Origin: Bradyrhizobium quebecense | GTDB taxonomy: Bacteria; Pseudomonadota; Alphaproteobacteria; Rhizobiales; Xanthobacteraceae | Reading direction: 5' to 3' | NCBI RefSeq assembly: GCF_013373795.3 | Contig: NZ_CP088022.1 | Span: 372,001 to 436,000, forward strand | Length of the DNA stretch: 64,000 nucleotides | Part shown: positions 42,332 through 50,653 of the stretch, piece after piece | Layout of the letters: every line of letters begins with the position of its first letter | Numbering within the stretch: position 1 is the stretch's first letter | Program-made: the position numbers and the translations under genes | Notes under the pieces: model-generated | Told to the model about the DNA's origin: nothing | Databases searched by the model: none | The model's input: only the letters and a program-made list of their open reading frames with translations

Positions 42332-43984
42332 ATGTGGAGTTTTCTCGAGCGTTTGCTGGATTCGTCGACGTTTTCGCCACACGGTATCTGCCTGTTGTGG
42401 GAGCCCGAGCTGATCTGGCTGCACGTGATTTCAGACGCGATCATTGCCGCTTCCTATTTCTCGATTCCGTTTGCGCTGGCGATCCTCGTCTCCAAGCGGC
42501 GCGACTTCCAGTTCGGTTGGATGGCCTGGCCGTTCGCCGCGTTCATCCTCGCCTGCGGCCTCACGCATGTGTTCTCGATCTACACGCTGTGGGTGCCGAT
42601 CTACGGGCTCGAAGGAATAGTCAAGGCGCTCACCGCTGTCGCCTCGATCTTCACCGCGGTGCTGCTCTGGCCGCTGATCCCGAAAATCCTGGCGATCCCG
42701 ACCGAGGCGCAGCTGCGCGAGGCCCATGTCGCGCTGGCCGAAGAGGGGCGGCAGCGCCAGCGCTCGGAAGTCCTGCTCGAGCGTTTCCGCGAGGCCGAGG
42801 TCAATGAGAGCAAGATACGCCAGGCGCAGAAGATGGAAGCGGTCGGCCAGCTCACCGGCGGCATCGCGCACGACTTCAACAACATCCTCACCGTCATCAC
42901 CGGCACCATCGACATCCTGGCCGAGGCGGTCACCCATAACCGACAACTCACCGAGATCACCAGTCTGATCCGCGACGCCGCCGAGCGCGGTGCGTCGCTG
43001 ACGCGGCATCTGCTCGCCTTCGCGCGCAAGCAGCCGCTGCAGCCGAGCGATGTCGACGTCAATGCGTTGATGGTCGACACCATCGAGCTGCTGCGGCCGA
43101 CCATCGGCGACCATGTCGACATCGATTTTCGCCCGATGCCGGATCTGCCGCGTGCGTTGGTCGATTCCAACCAGCTGGTCACCGCGATCATCAATCTGGC
43201 GCTGAACGCGCGCGACGCGATGCCGAAGGGCGGCAGGCTGCGGATCGAGACCCGTACTGCCGAGCTGAAGCCATCAGACGTGCACGGCCATGACGGACTT
43301 GCCGCCGGCGACTATGTCGCGATCGCCCTGATCGACAACGGCCAGGGCATCGCGGAAGCCGATCTCGCCAAAGTGTTCGAGCCGTTTTTCACCACCAAGG
43401 ACGTCGGCAAGGGCACCGGCCTCGGGCTTTCCATGGTCTACGGCTTCGTCAAGCAGTCCAACGGCCACATCGCGCTCGACAGCGAGGTCGGCCGCGGCAC
43501 GCGGGTGATGCTCTATCTGCCGCGCGCGGCGGTGCTCTCGCCGGCCGTGGTGCCGGAACGGCGGCAGCCGGAGCTGCGCGGCGCGCAAGAAATCGTGCTG
43601 GTTGTCGAGGACGACAGACTGGTGCGCTCCTACGTGCTGACCCAGATCGAGAGCCTCGGCTACACCACGCTGGCGGCCAACAATGGCGGCGAAGCGCTTG
43701 CCGTGCTCGACGGCGGCGCGCCGGTCGATCTCTTGTTTACCGACGTCATCATGCCCGGTGCGATGAACGGACGCGACCTCGCCACCGAAGCGCAGACGCG
43801 GCGGCCTGGTTTGCGTGTGCTGTTCACGTCGGGCTACACCGATGACGCCATCGACCAGGACGGCAAGCTCGAGCAGGGCATCCTGTTCCTGGCCAAGCCC
43901 TACAGCCGCGCCCAGCTCGCCCGCATGCTGCGGGTCGCGCTGCGCGAGCAGGAAACCGCGCGTGCGCAGGAGCCGGCGGAGTAG
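42332..43984 (+). CDS. Hybrid histidine kinase with ETR1-like ethylene/copper-binding membrane domain
   Basis: A 550-residue sensor kinase. Residues ~25-118 form three helices matching the plant ethylene receptor ETR1. ETR1's functional residues Asp25, Tyr32, Ile35, Pro36, Ile62, Cys65 and His69 appear as Asp35, Tyr42, Ile45, Pro46, Ile72, Cys75 and His79, all at a constant offset of ten ([15 protein letters not shown]). A coiled linker (~125-165) leads to a HisKA domain with His180 (GGIAHDFNN), an HATPase domain (Asn292, DNGQG 335-339, GTGLGLS 361-367) and a receiver with Asp471 and Lys522. ATG 42332 has GGAG at 42322. Copper and ethylene binding is inference from residue identity; no other sensor domain (GAF, PAS) is present. 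Confidence 0.9.
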   Translation: MWSFLERLLDSSTFSPHGICLLWEPELIWLHVISDAIIAASYFSIPFALAILVSKRRDFQFGWMAWPFAAFILACGLTHVFSIYTLWVPIYGLEGIVKALTAVASIFTAVLLWPLIPKILAIPTEAQLREAHVALAEEGRQRQRSEVLLERFREAEVNESKIRQAQKMEAVGQLTGGIAHDFNNILTVITGTIDILAEAVTHNRQLTEITSLIRDAAERGASLTRHLLAFARKQPLQPSDVDVNALMVDTIELLRPTIGDHVDIDFRPMPDLPRALVDSNQLVTAIINLALNARDAMPKGGRLRIETRTAELKPSDVHGHDGLAAGDYVAIALIDNGQGIAEADLAKVFEPFFTTKDVGKGTGLGLSMVYGFVKQSNGHIALDSEVGRGTRVMLYLPRAAVLSPAVVPERRQPELRGAQEIVLVVEDDRLVRSYVLTQIESLGYTTLAANNGGEALAVLDGGAPVDLLFTDVIMPGAMNGRDLATEAQTRRPGLRVLFTSGYTDDAIDQDGKLEQGILFLAKPYSRAQLARMLRVALREQETARAQEPAE

Positions 43985-43993
43985 CCACGATGC

Positions 43994-44073
43994 CGTAGCG
44001 GGCTTGTCGCCCGCGTGAGCGCTGCGATATGCGGAGACACTGCCCCGGATATCGCTGCGCTCATCCGGGCTAC
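43994..44073. repeat. Intergenic repeat (GTAGCGGGCT...ATCCGGGCTAC type)
   Basis: A diverged member of the GTAGCCCGGAT family: GCGCTGCGATAT at the left, ATATCGCTGCGC and ATCCGGGCTAC at the right. Lies between the kinase and the protease genes. Confidence 0.7.
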
Positions 44074-44209
44074 GACGACCGACATGACCAATCGTTAACC
44101 CGCGCCGCGTCGCTGCGACGCACGCGTTCCCCTTGCGGCTTCGACGGCAAAATCCCTACCTCAGCGGCGTCAGTTGTGGCAGCATTCCGCTCGCCGTGAG
44201 GGAACCACG

Positions 44210-45142
44210 ATGAACTATTTCCGCACCGCGCTCCTGCTTGCCGGCCTCACTGCGCTGTTCATGGGCGTCGGCTATCTCATCGGCGGCGGCACCGGCGCCG
44301 TGATCGCGCTGATCGTTGCGGCTGCGACAAATCTGTTCACCTACTGGAATTCCGACCGCATGGTGCTGTCGATGTACGGCGCCCATCAGGTCGATGCGCG
44401 TTCGGCGCCGGACCTTTACAATCTCGTCGCCGAGCTCGCGCAGCGTGCGAGCCTGCCGATGCCGCGCGTGTTCGTGATGGACGAGGCGCAGCCGAATGCA
44501 TTCGCGACCGGCCGCAATCCGGAGGACGCCGCGGTTGCCGTCACGTCAGGGTTGATGCAGCAGCTCAGCCGCGAGGAGCTCGCCGGCGTGATCGCGCACG
44601 AGCTCGCGCATATCAAGCATCACGACACGCTGACCATGACGATCACGGCCACCATCGCCGGAGCGATCTCGATGCTGGCGCAGTTCGGCATGTTCTTCGG
44701 CGGCAACCGCAACAACAACGGCCCCGGTATCATCGGCTCGATCGCGATGATGATCCTGGCGCCGCTCGGCGCTGCGCTAGTGCAGATGGCGATCAGCCGC
44801 ACCCGCGAATACGGCGCCGACAATTTTGGCGCGCGCATCGTCGGTCAGCCGATGTGGCTGGCATCCGCGCTGGCGAAGATCGAGAACGCCGCGCATCAGG
44901 TGCCGAACATGGAGGCCGAGCGCAATCCGGCCACCGCGCATATGTTCATCGTCAATCCGCTGTCGGGCCACGGCGTCGACAATCTGTTCGCCACCCACCC
45001 CTCGACCGCGAACCGCATCGCCGCGCTGCAACAGCTCGCCGCCGAGCTCGGCACCCAGACCGCGCCACGGCCGGCCGGCGCCAGCTACCCGCCGCGCAGC
45101 CCGTGGGGCGGTGCCTCAGGCCAGCGCGGACCGTGGGGCTAG
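44210..45142 (+). CDS. htpX: M48-family membrane zinc protease HtpX
   Basis: A 310-residue inner-membrane metalloprotease: two N-terminal helices (~5-45), the catalytic HELAH (130-134) zinc motif, two further helices (~140-200), the third ligand Glu in SRTREYGAD, and the [11 protein letters not shown] motif. A Pro/Gly-rich tail (~290-310) is extra. HtpX degrades misfolded membrane proteins. ATG 44210 is preferred to the frame extension upstream because it starts the first helix and follows GAGGG. No sign of an operon with the kinase; a repeat lies between. Confidence 0.92.
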   Translation: MNYFRTALLLAGLTALFMGVGYLIGGGTGAVIALIVAAATNLFTYWNSDRMVLSMYGAHQVDARSAPDLYNLVAELAQRASLPMPRVFVMDEAQPNAFATGRNPEDAAVAVTSGLMQQLSREELAGVIAHELAHIKHHDTLTMTITATIAGAISMLAQFGMFFGGNRNNNGPGIIGSIAMMILAPLGAALVQMAISRTREYGADNFGARIVGQPMWLASALAKIENAAHQVPNMEAERNPATAHMFIVNPLSGHGVDNLFATHPSTANRIAALQQLAAELGTQTAPRPAGASYPPRSPWGGASGQRGPWG

Positions 45143-45185
45143 GGCGAGGTGAAATCATCTTGAACTGCAGCCGTACATTTCCTTC

Positions 45186-45302
45186 GCCTCTCCCGCTTGC
45201 GGGGGAGGCCGACGCGCGCAGCGCGGCGGGTGGGGGCTATCTCCATGATACGACTCGCGGAGAGAGCCCCCACCCCAGCCCTCCCCCGCAAGCGGGAGAG
45301 GG
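45186..45302. repeat. Composite repeat (GCCTCTCCCGCTTGCGGGGGAG type)
   Basis: CTCTCCCGCTTGCGGGGGAG at the left mirrors CTCCCCCGCAAGCGGGAGAG at the right, with inner GGTGGGGGCT/AGCCCCCACC. Functionally akin to 8128 and 33402 but with different bases. Confidence 0.8.
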
Positions 45303-45348
45303 AGCGCTCCGCCTTTGCGGCCAGAGCCAGCAGGCGTAGCCTGCCCCG

Positions 45349-46299
45349 CTACGCGCTCGCGGCGTCCAGCCGCTCGACCTGACCCTTGCTCAGCTCGAGC
45401 CTCGCCGCAGCCACAAGCGTCGCGACCTGCTCGGGCTTGGTGGCGCTGGCAATCGGTGCGGTGATGCCGGGCTTCGCCATCAGCCAGGCGAGCGCGACCG
45501 CAGCCGGCTCGGCGCGGGTTTCCGCGGCGACCTCGTCGAGGCAGGCCAGGATGCGCATGCCGCGCGGGTTCATGTATTTCGGAATGCTGCGCGCACCGCG
45601 CGGGCTCTTGGCGAAGTCGCTCTCCGAGCGATATTTGCCGGTCAGGAATCCGGCGGCGAGGGAGAAGAACGTGATCACGCCGACGTCGTTCTCCACACAG
45701 ATGCGTTGCAGCGCGCCTTCGTAGCTCGATCGCTCCGCCAGGCTGTATTCCGGCTGCATGCTCTCGTAGCGCGGCAGCCCGTTGGCTTTGGAAATATCCA
45801 GCGCGCTCTTGAGCCGCTCCGCCGAGAAATTCGAGGCACCGATCGTCCTGATCTTGCCGGCCTTGATCAATTTGCCATAGGCCGCGAGCGTCTCTTCCTG
45901 CGGTGTGGTCTCATCGTCCTTATGGGACTGGTAGAGATCGATGTGGTCGGTCTGCAGCCGCCGCAGCGAGTCCTCGACGGCGCGCGCGATGTAGTCCGGC
46001 TTCAGGCCGACATTGCCGCCTCCCATGTCCATGCCGACCTTGGTGGCGAGGATGATGCGGTTGCGGTTGCTGCGCGCCTTCATCCATTTGCCGATGATCG
46101 TCTCGGACTCGCCGCCGTGATGGCCAGGCACCCAGCGCGAATAGACGTCGGCCGTATCGAGGAACGTCAGTCCATGCTCCAGCACGGTGTCGAGCAGGCG
46201 AAACGACGACGCCTCGTCCACCGTCCAGCCGAACACATTGCAGCCGAAGCAGAGGGGAGGGACGGTGAGGCCGGAACGGCCGAGCGCGCGATGCTTCAT
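45349..46299 (-). CDS. Aldo/keto reductase
   Basis: A 316-residue NADPH-dependent aldo/keto reductase. The catalytic tetrad is visible: Asp48 and Tyr53 in FLDTADVYSRW, Lys87 in ATKVGM and His in LYQSHKDD. Sequence IGASNFSAERL and the C-terminal VALAWLMAKPGI match the AKR family of the YajO/Tas type. ATG 46299 is the family start; the reading frame continues 52 codons upstream without similarity. Substrate unknown. Confidence 0.9.
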   Translation of the reverse strand: MKHRALGRSGLTVPPLCFGCNVFGWTVDEASSFRLLDTVLEHGLTFLDTADVYSRWVPGHHGGESETIIGKWMKARSNRNRIILATKVGMDMGGGNVGLKPDYIARAVEDSLRRLQTDHIDLYQSHKDDETTPQEETLAAYGKLIKAGKIRTIGASNFSAERLKSALDISKANGLPRYESMQPEYSLAERSSYEGALQRICVENDVGVITFFSLAAGFLTGKYRSESDFAKSPRGARSIPKYMNPRGMRILACLDEVAAETRAEPAAVALAWLMAKPGITAPIASATKPEQVATLVAAARLELSKGQVERLDAASA

Positions 46300-46544
46300 G
46301 AGTGTTCTCTCTCTTGTTCTTGACGGGAGGCGCGGGACACTGAGGCAGATCGGCCTTGTTTGCAAGGCGCGGCGTCCGCATTGCGCCGTTTCCGGGCGAG
46401 TTACGACCACCGCCAGCCACGAGCGCGCAACGCTGCCGGCCGGCGTGGTGAGCAACGTTGCGCGTCATTTGTCGCGGGATCCGTCGGCATTCCCTGTCGG
46501 GATGCCGACGGATGATCACGGAGAATTCGCCGCCGCCGGCTCGA

Positions 46545-46916
46545 CTACTTGCGCTCGACGAATATCGCTTTGCAGTCGTCGCTGCTGATGTTCTCGGCGG
46601 TGTGGGAAACCACGATTGGCCCCGCAAACGCCGTGCCCGCCTTGCTGGGGCTGTCTCGCGTGGTGCCGTCGGCATTGTGCAGACGAATGGTGCAGTCGGT
46701 CAGCGGATAGACCACGAACGGCACCGGGTGCGAGTGCGGCTTGTCTGTCGTCCCCTTCTTCCATGTCGCGGCAATGACGCGGAAACTCTGGTCTTCGAAG
46801 ATCACCTTGTAGGTGTCGGGATCGCCTTGATAGCTCGGCGGAGAATCCGCAGCCGCCGTCGCGGAGACCGCCGCAAGCAATCCAACAATTGAAAAACCAA
46901 ATGCACGGAAATTCAT
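46545..46916 (-). CDS. Exported small cupin-like protein
   Basis: A 123-residue protein with a signal peptide (1-23, ending ATAAA) and one cupin barrel: KPHSHPVPFVVYPLTDC carries the His-x-His metal pair, and GPIVVSHTAENISSDDCKAIFVE the second motif. Two cysteines (DC, DDC) may form a disulfide in the periplasm. Function unknown. ATG 46916 begins the signal; in-frame upstream codons are not signal-like. Confidence 0.8.
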   Translation of the reverse strand: MNFRAFGFSIVGLLAAVSATAAADSPPSYQGDPDTYKVIFEDQSFRVIAATWKKGTTDKPHSHPVPFVVYPLTDCTIRLHNADGTTRDSPSKAGTAFAGPIVVSHTAENISSDDCKAIFVERK

Positions 46917-47339
46917 ATCTGAAAACTCCTGTCCAATCGCTATGCGCTCGGCAATGAGCGCCGCTGACACTTACCACAGGACGTCTCACGCCACGAGCTT
47001 CGTTCCGTCCTCCGCGTCGGGGCGTCGTTTGCGTCGGCGGCCCGCTCGAGACGATCGGCCGTGCCGGCTTGCGCGTCAGGTCAGGCGGCCTGCCCTTCAG
47101 GGCCGGTCGACGACCGGGTGATTTTTTCAGGAGCGACGAAACGCAATTTCATTTGCCGGTCATTTGATGTAGATTGCGCGGCGAGCTGCCACCGGTTACG
47201 CCGAAGTCCGGAGAATGAGCGGCAGCGCTCATGGCCATCGGCAGGCCTTATGGTCTCATTTTCAGTACGAAGAACCTTCTGCCTGGGTCACGCCCGGGTG
47301 AAAGCTTTTTTTCATCCCCAGCCAAGTGGAGCGATTGCC
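46917..47339. other. 423-bp intergenic gap, no gene or clear motif found
   Basis: Divergent region between the cupin gene (minus) and the GYD gene (plus). The extended frame from 47061 is low-quality until 47340. The segment 47128-47180 is AT-richer and might hold a promoter, but I cannot place -35 and -10 boxes with confidence. Confidence 0.5.
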
Positions 47340-47675
47340 ATGCACTTCTGTCTCTCAGGGGAATACACACCGCGTTCCATCAACAACATCATGGAGAACC
47401 CGACAACCAATCGGTATGAGGCGGCCAAAAAGCTGATCGAGACGGCCGGCGGAAAATTGATTTCGATGTACAGCATGGCGGCCGATGGCCCCGGCGTGAT
47501 GGTGATCTTCGACGTGCCGGATCCGACCGTCGCACCCGCCATCACCGGCGTGGTCGTGGCGTCCGGCGCCATCCAGAATGTGAAGCTGGTCCGGCTCTTC
47601 ACGCAGGACGAGATCAAGGTGGTGCGCCAGCACGCGAGCAAGCTCAAGGCCGCCTACTCGCCTCCGGGAAGCTAG
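47340..47675 (+). CDS. GYD-domain protein
   Basis: A 111-residue dimeric alpha/beta-barrel-type protein of the GYD family (MHFCLSGEYTPRSINNIMEN; GGKLISMYSMAADGPGVMVI). Members are stand-alone, uncharacterised, ferredoxin-like proteins. ATG 47340 has TGGAG upstream and matches the usual N-terminus; upstream in-frame codons are non-homologous. Confidence 0.85.
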   Translation: MHFCLSGEYTPRSINNIMENPTTNRYEAAKKLIETAGGKLISMYSMAADGPGVMVIFDVPDPTVAPAITGVVVASGAIQNVKLVRLFTQDEIKVVRQHASKLKAAYSPPGS

Positions 47676-47939
47676 CAGGCACGAACGACGAAACGCGGCG
47701 CAGAATGATCTGACGACCGCTGTCACTCGCGCGCGGCGGCGCTTCGCAGCGTCCCGCGTCGAGACGAGGGCCGTTGAGTGCCGCCGATCCGGGGCGTTCA
47801 ACGGACGGGCAGTCGCTCGGGCGGATGTCGCGCGCGCATGCCGGTTCGCAAGCCCCGGCCGGTTGTGCCGTCGCATGACGTCCGCCGCCTCGTTCAGCGT
47901 GTCTTCGGCGCGGCGATCGCAGCACCACGCCACCGCCGC

Positions 47940-48353
47940 TCACGAGGGCGGAGAGTCCAGATACACGTAAAGCGCCGCGATCTTGCCGTCCCGCGCGATG
48001 ATGAAATCCACGCCGGTATAGACCGGTGTTTCGCCTTTCGGCCCGGAGCCCCACGCCAGGCGTCCAGAATTGTGCAGCGCCTGCGGCGCGCCATGCGGCG
48101 TGTAAACAAAGTGCGGATGCGTCGCGCGGAGATCGCCGGCGAACTTGTCGAGCGCATCGCGGCCCACGAGAATGCCCGGCGGTGCGTAGAGCACGCAATC
48201 CGCGGTGTAGAGCTCTTCAATTGCGGCCCTGCGGCGCACCGGATCGCGTTCGCCGAAAACCTCCGGAAGATTGCGGGTCAGCAGCGTTTCGATCACGCTC
48301 ACATCTGAGCCCGCGGAGGAGGCGACACTCGTCTTGCTGGCATGCTCGTTCAT
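47940..48353 (-). CDS. NTF2-like (SnoaL-type) protein
   Basis: A 137-residue cone-shaped alpha+beta protein: VRRRAAIEELYTADCVLYAP, LDKFAGDLRATHPHFVY, TGVDFIIARDGKIAALYVYLD are the fold's characteristic helix and sheet elements. It may be a small enzyme or binding protein; ligand unknown. ATG 48353. Divergent from the protease gene. Confidence 0.85.
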   Translation of the reverse strand: MNEHASKTSVASSAGSDVSVIETLLTRNLPEVFGERDPVRRRAAIEELYTADCVLYAPPGILVGRDALDKFAGDLRATHPHFVYTPHGAPQALHNSGRLAWGSGPKGETPVYTGVDFIIARDGKIAALYVYLDSPPS

Positions 48354-48613
48354 CTGAGACCTCCATGTGATAACTGAAATCATGTGGTCGCAGCCGCCGT
48401 TCCGAAACGGCAATGATGGAAAGTCATCGTTTAACATTTTGATGCTTCGACGTGACGGCGTTGCGGTCGAAAACGCTTTGGCGCGCCTCATCGTACGTCG
48501 AGCCCTCTTCAGCCACCTTTCAGTGCGGTGCATGTACAAACGTTGCCGCCAAGCGATTTGCGCGGCGGCGTTGAAGGGCAGGCGCTTGGGGTCTGCGGGG
48601 TTGGGGTCTGAAG

Positions 48614-49423
48614 GTGCATCACTCGGTTTCGGTTTTGAGCGCGGCGTCGACGGTGCGCGCGGGATTGCTTGTCCGCATTGTCCGGCTGGCCTACGGCCTG
48701 GTGATCGGTTGCGCCATCAATGGCTTCGCTCCGCAACGCGCGGCGGCGCAGGTGCCATTCTCCCCGTTTCAACCAGTGCGACAGATGGAGGCTGCGAAGC
48801 CGCTGGCGCGTGACGTCACCGGTCCGCCGGCCGCCAGCCAGCGGCTCGACGGCACCGCATTCTTTGTCGACGATCTCGGCCACATGCTGACCGCGCGTCA
48901 CGCGGTCGCGGATTGCGCCCGCATTGTCGTCAGCAAGGAGGGCCGGGCCGTCGCGGCGCGCGTGGTGGCGCTGGCCGCGAGCGACATTGCATTGATCAAG
49001 GTGCCGCGCACGCTGGGCCTTGCGGCGGTATTCCCGCGCGCCAACACGTCCGTTGCCAACGACATGGTGTTTGCCGAGGCCTATGACCGCCTGAAGCCGA
49101 TGCTCGCGCATGGTGGATCGCTCGGCAATGCGTTCGTCGATACCACCCTGCGCGATCCCGAGCACCTCGTGCTGCGCTCGAATGTCACTTTCGGCACCAG
49201 CGGAGCGCCGGTGCTGGATTCCCGCGGCCTCGTCGAAGGCGTGGTGAGCCGCAGGACCACGGTCGATCGCGTGCTGGCGGTCGATGCCGTGCACGCCAAA
49301 TCCTTTCTTGCCGAGCACGGCGTGCGCTTCCAGGAAGACGACCGGCCGCAGATGAGCGGCACCGCGTCACGCGCGCATCGCGCCGCCAGCATCTCGGCAC
49401 GCGTCACATGCCTGCAACAATGA
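48614..49423 (+). CDS. Trypsin-like (S1C) exported serine protease without PDZ domain
   Basis: A 269-residue exported protein with a long N-terminal signal (hydrophobic ~18-37, cleavage after AAAQ at 46). The S1 catalytic triad is complete: His96 (TARHAV), Asp124 (SDIALIKV) and Ser197 (GTSGAPV). It lacks the PDZ domains of DegP/HtrA, so it is a minimal periplasmic protease. Start is GTG 48614. The next gene (49502) also encodes an exported protein and may be cotranscribed. Confidence 0.87.
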   Translation: MHHSVSVLSAASTVRAGLLVRIVRLAYGLVIGCAINGFAPQRAAAQVPFSPFQPVRQMEAAKPLARDVTGPPAASQRLDGTAFFVDDLGHMLTARHAVADCARIVVSKEGRAVAARVVALAASDIALIKVPRTLGLAAVFPRANTSVANDMVFAEAYDRLKPMLAHGGSLGNAFVDTTLRDPEHLVLRSNVTFGTSGAPVLDSRGLVEGVVSRRTTVDRVLAVDAVHAKSFLAEHGVRFQEDDRPQMSGTASRAHRAASISARVTCLQQ

Positions 49424-49501
49424 GCGACTAGTTGCTGCAAGCGCTAATACTCTCGCGTTGTCCTGTCAGCCGGCTGTCCGCGGTCAACCTTGTCCAGAAC
49501 C

Positions 49502-49933
49502 ATGCTCATCTTGCGGGGCACGCTCGCGCTCTCGTTCGGCCTCTTGATCCTGTCCCCAGCGCCGGGCCACGCTCAAGACGCCAACTTTCGCAATCCGGAA
49601 CAGGCGCCGCCGTCATGGGCGCAGTTTGCCAAGCTGGTCAAATACCGGTTCGAGGAATGGATCGCGGCCGACGAGACGGTTGCCAATCGCTTCCGCAACT
49701 GGGTCATCGAGCATTCCGGCAAGGAGAACGGGCCGCCGCCGACGCTCGTGGTGCGGGCCTGGCTCAATCCGGACGGCACCGTCGAGCGCGTCACGTTTCC
49801 GGCGCTCAATGATGCCGGCGCGACCGAGGACCTGCGCACCATCCTGAAGCGCGGCAATGTCGGCGAGGCACCGCCGCCGGAAATGTTGCAGCCGCTTAAC
49901 CTGCGCTTCTCGCTCAATCTGCGCAAACCCTGA
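49502..49933 (+). CDS. Exported protein with a TonB-C-like domain
   Basis: A 143-residue periplasmic protein: signal peptide (ending PGHAQ), an aromatic/charged helix (WAQFAKLVKYRFEEWIAAD) and a C-terminal region resembling the TonB C-terminal fold (VVRAWLNPDGTVERVTFPAL, then LRTILKRGNVGEAPPPEMLQ). It lacks a TonB membrane anchor and Pro-rich spacer, so it is not a functional TonB. ATG 49502 is preferred to TTG 49490. Confidence 0.7.
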   Translation: MLILRGTLALSFGLLILSPAPGHAQDANFRNPEQAPPSWAQFAKLVKYRFEEWIAADETVANRFRNWVIEHSGKENGPPPTLVVRAWLNPDGTVERVTFPALNDAGATEDLRTILKRGNVGEAPPPEMLQPLNLRFSLNLRKP

Positions 49934-49974
49934 GCGGCTGGCTACGCATCTGCATTCTGGGGTCCTCGCTCTTC

Positions 49975-50098
49975 GTCATTCCCCGGTGCGCAATTGCGCA
50001 CCTGAGGGCGAGCGAAGCGAGGGCCCGGAATCCATTTCACTACACATGATGCGGCCTGATGGATTCCGGGTTCTCGCTACGCGAGCCCCGGAATGACG
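49975..50098. repeat. Intergenic repeat (CGTCATTCCCCGG type), first of two in a 460-bp gap
   Basis: CGTCATTCCCCGG...GGGCCCGGAATCCA and TGGATTCCGGG...CCCCGGAATGACG. Family of 37548-37652. Between this element and the next (50099-50256) the sequence is also repeat-like (GGGTGCGATCGGCACCC) with no gene. Confidence 0.85.
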
Positions 50099-50256
50099 AG
50101 GGGGAGACATGCGCGCGCCCCTAGCGCGGGTGCGATCGGCACCCGGCTTTCCCTGCGCCCTCTGTTCAAGAGAGGGCGGAACGAAGAGCAAGGCTCGGAC
50201 AAAACATGTCGCGAGAATGCGGAAGTATGACTCATAGGCGTTTCAACAAACTCAGT

Positions 50257-50377
50257 GTCGTCCCGGCGTAGGCCGGGACCCATAACCACAAATGCTGTTC
50301 GTTGCGCGATACTGGGACGACGAGTCTCGTCTACAATGTTCTTCACGGAGTATGGGTCCGGCCTTCGCCGGGACGAC
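50257..50377. repeat. Intergenic repeat (GTCGTCCCGGCGTAGGCCGG type)
   Basis: GTCGTCCCGGCGTAGGCCGG, then GACCCATA, at the left; TATGGGTC, then CGGCCTTCGCCGGGACGAC, at the right. It ends 16 bp before the ATG of the HiPIP gene, leaving almost no room for a separate promoter. Confidence 0.9.
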
Positions 50378-50393
50378 GCATGGGGTGGACACC

Positions 50394-50651
50394 ATGGCCA
50401 AACAACAGTCCGAACGTTCGCGGCGCACCTTGATTCGCGTCGCCATCGCAGGAATTCCCGCGGCACGCCTGCCGCGAACGGCAGCGGCCTCCGACAAAAT
50501 GACAAAGCCGCAAGCGGAATATCGGGACACGCCGAACGGCATCTACTCCTGCGGGCTGTGCACGCTGTTCGTCGCGCCCGAGGGCTGCAAGGTGGTGGAG
50601 GGTGCCATCAGCAAGGACGGCTGGTGCAAGGCCTTTGCCGCGGTCCATTGA
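50394..50651 (+). CDS. Tat-exported high-potential iron-sulfur protein (HiPIP)
   Basis: An 85-residue protein: twin-arginine signal (SRRTLIRVAIAG) and a mature HiPIP domain with four cluster cysteines, Cys53, Cys56, Cys65 and Cys78 (YSCGLCTLF, GCKVVEG, GWCKAF), spaced as expected for a [4Fe-4S]2+/3+ electron carrier. It would shuttle electrons in the periplasm. ATG 50394 is supported by the Tat motif; the reading frame upstream is repeat DNA. It lies tail-to-tail with the ScfR-type gene, with 2 bp between stops. Confidence 0.85.
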   Translation: MAKQQSERSRRTLIRVAIAGIPAARLPRTAAASDKMTKPQAEYRDTPNGIYSCGLCTLFVAPEGCKVVEGAISKDGWCKAFAAVH

Positions 50652-50653
50652 TC

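Noticed and set aside
47355..48198. Two long minus-strand frames between GYD and NTF2-like genes
   Set aside because: Arginine/alanine-rich with no domain; one is antisense to the GYD gene and the other overlaps the NTF2-like gene in the wrong frame.
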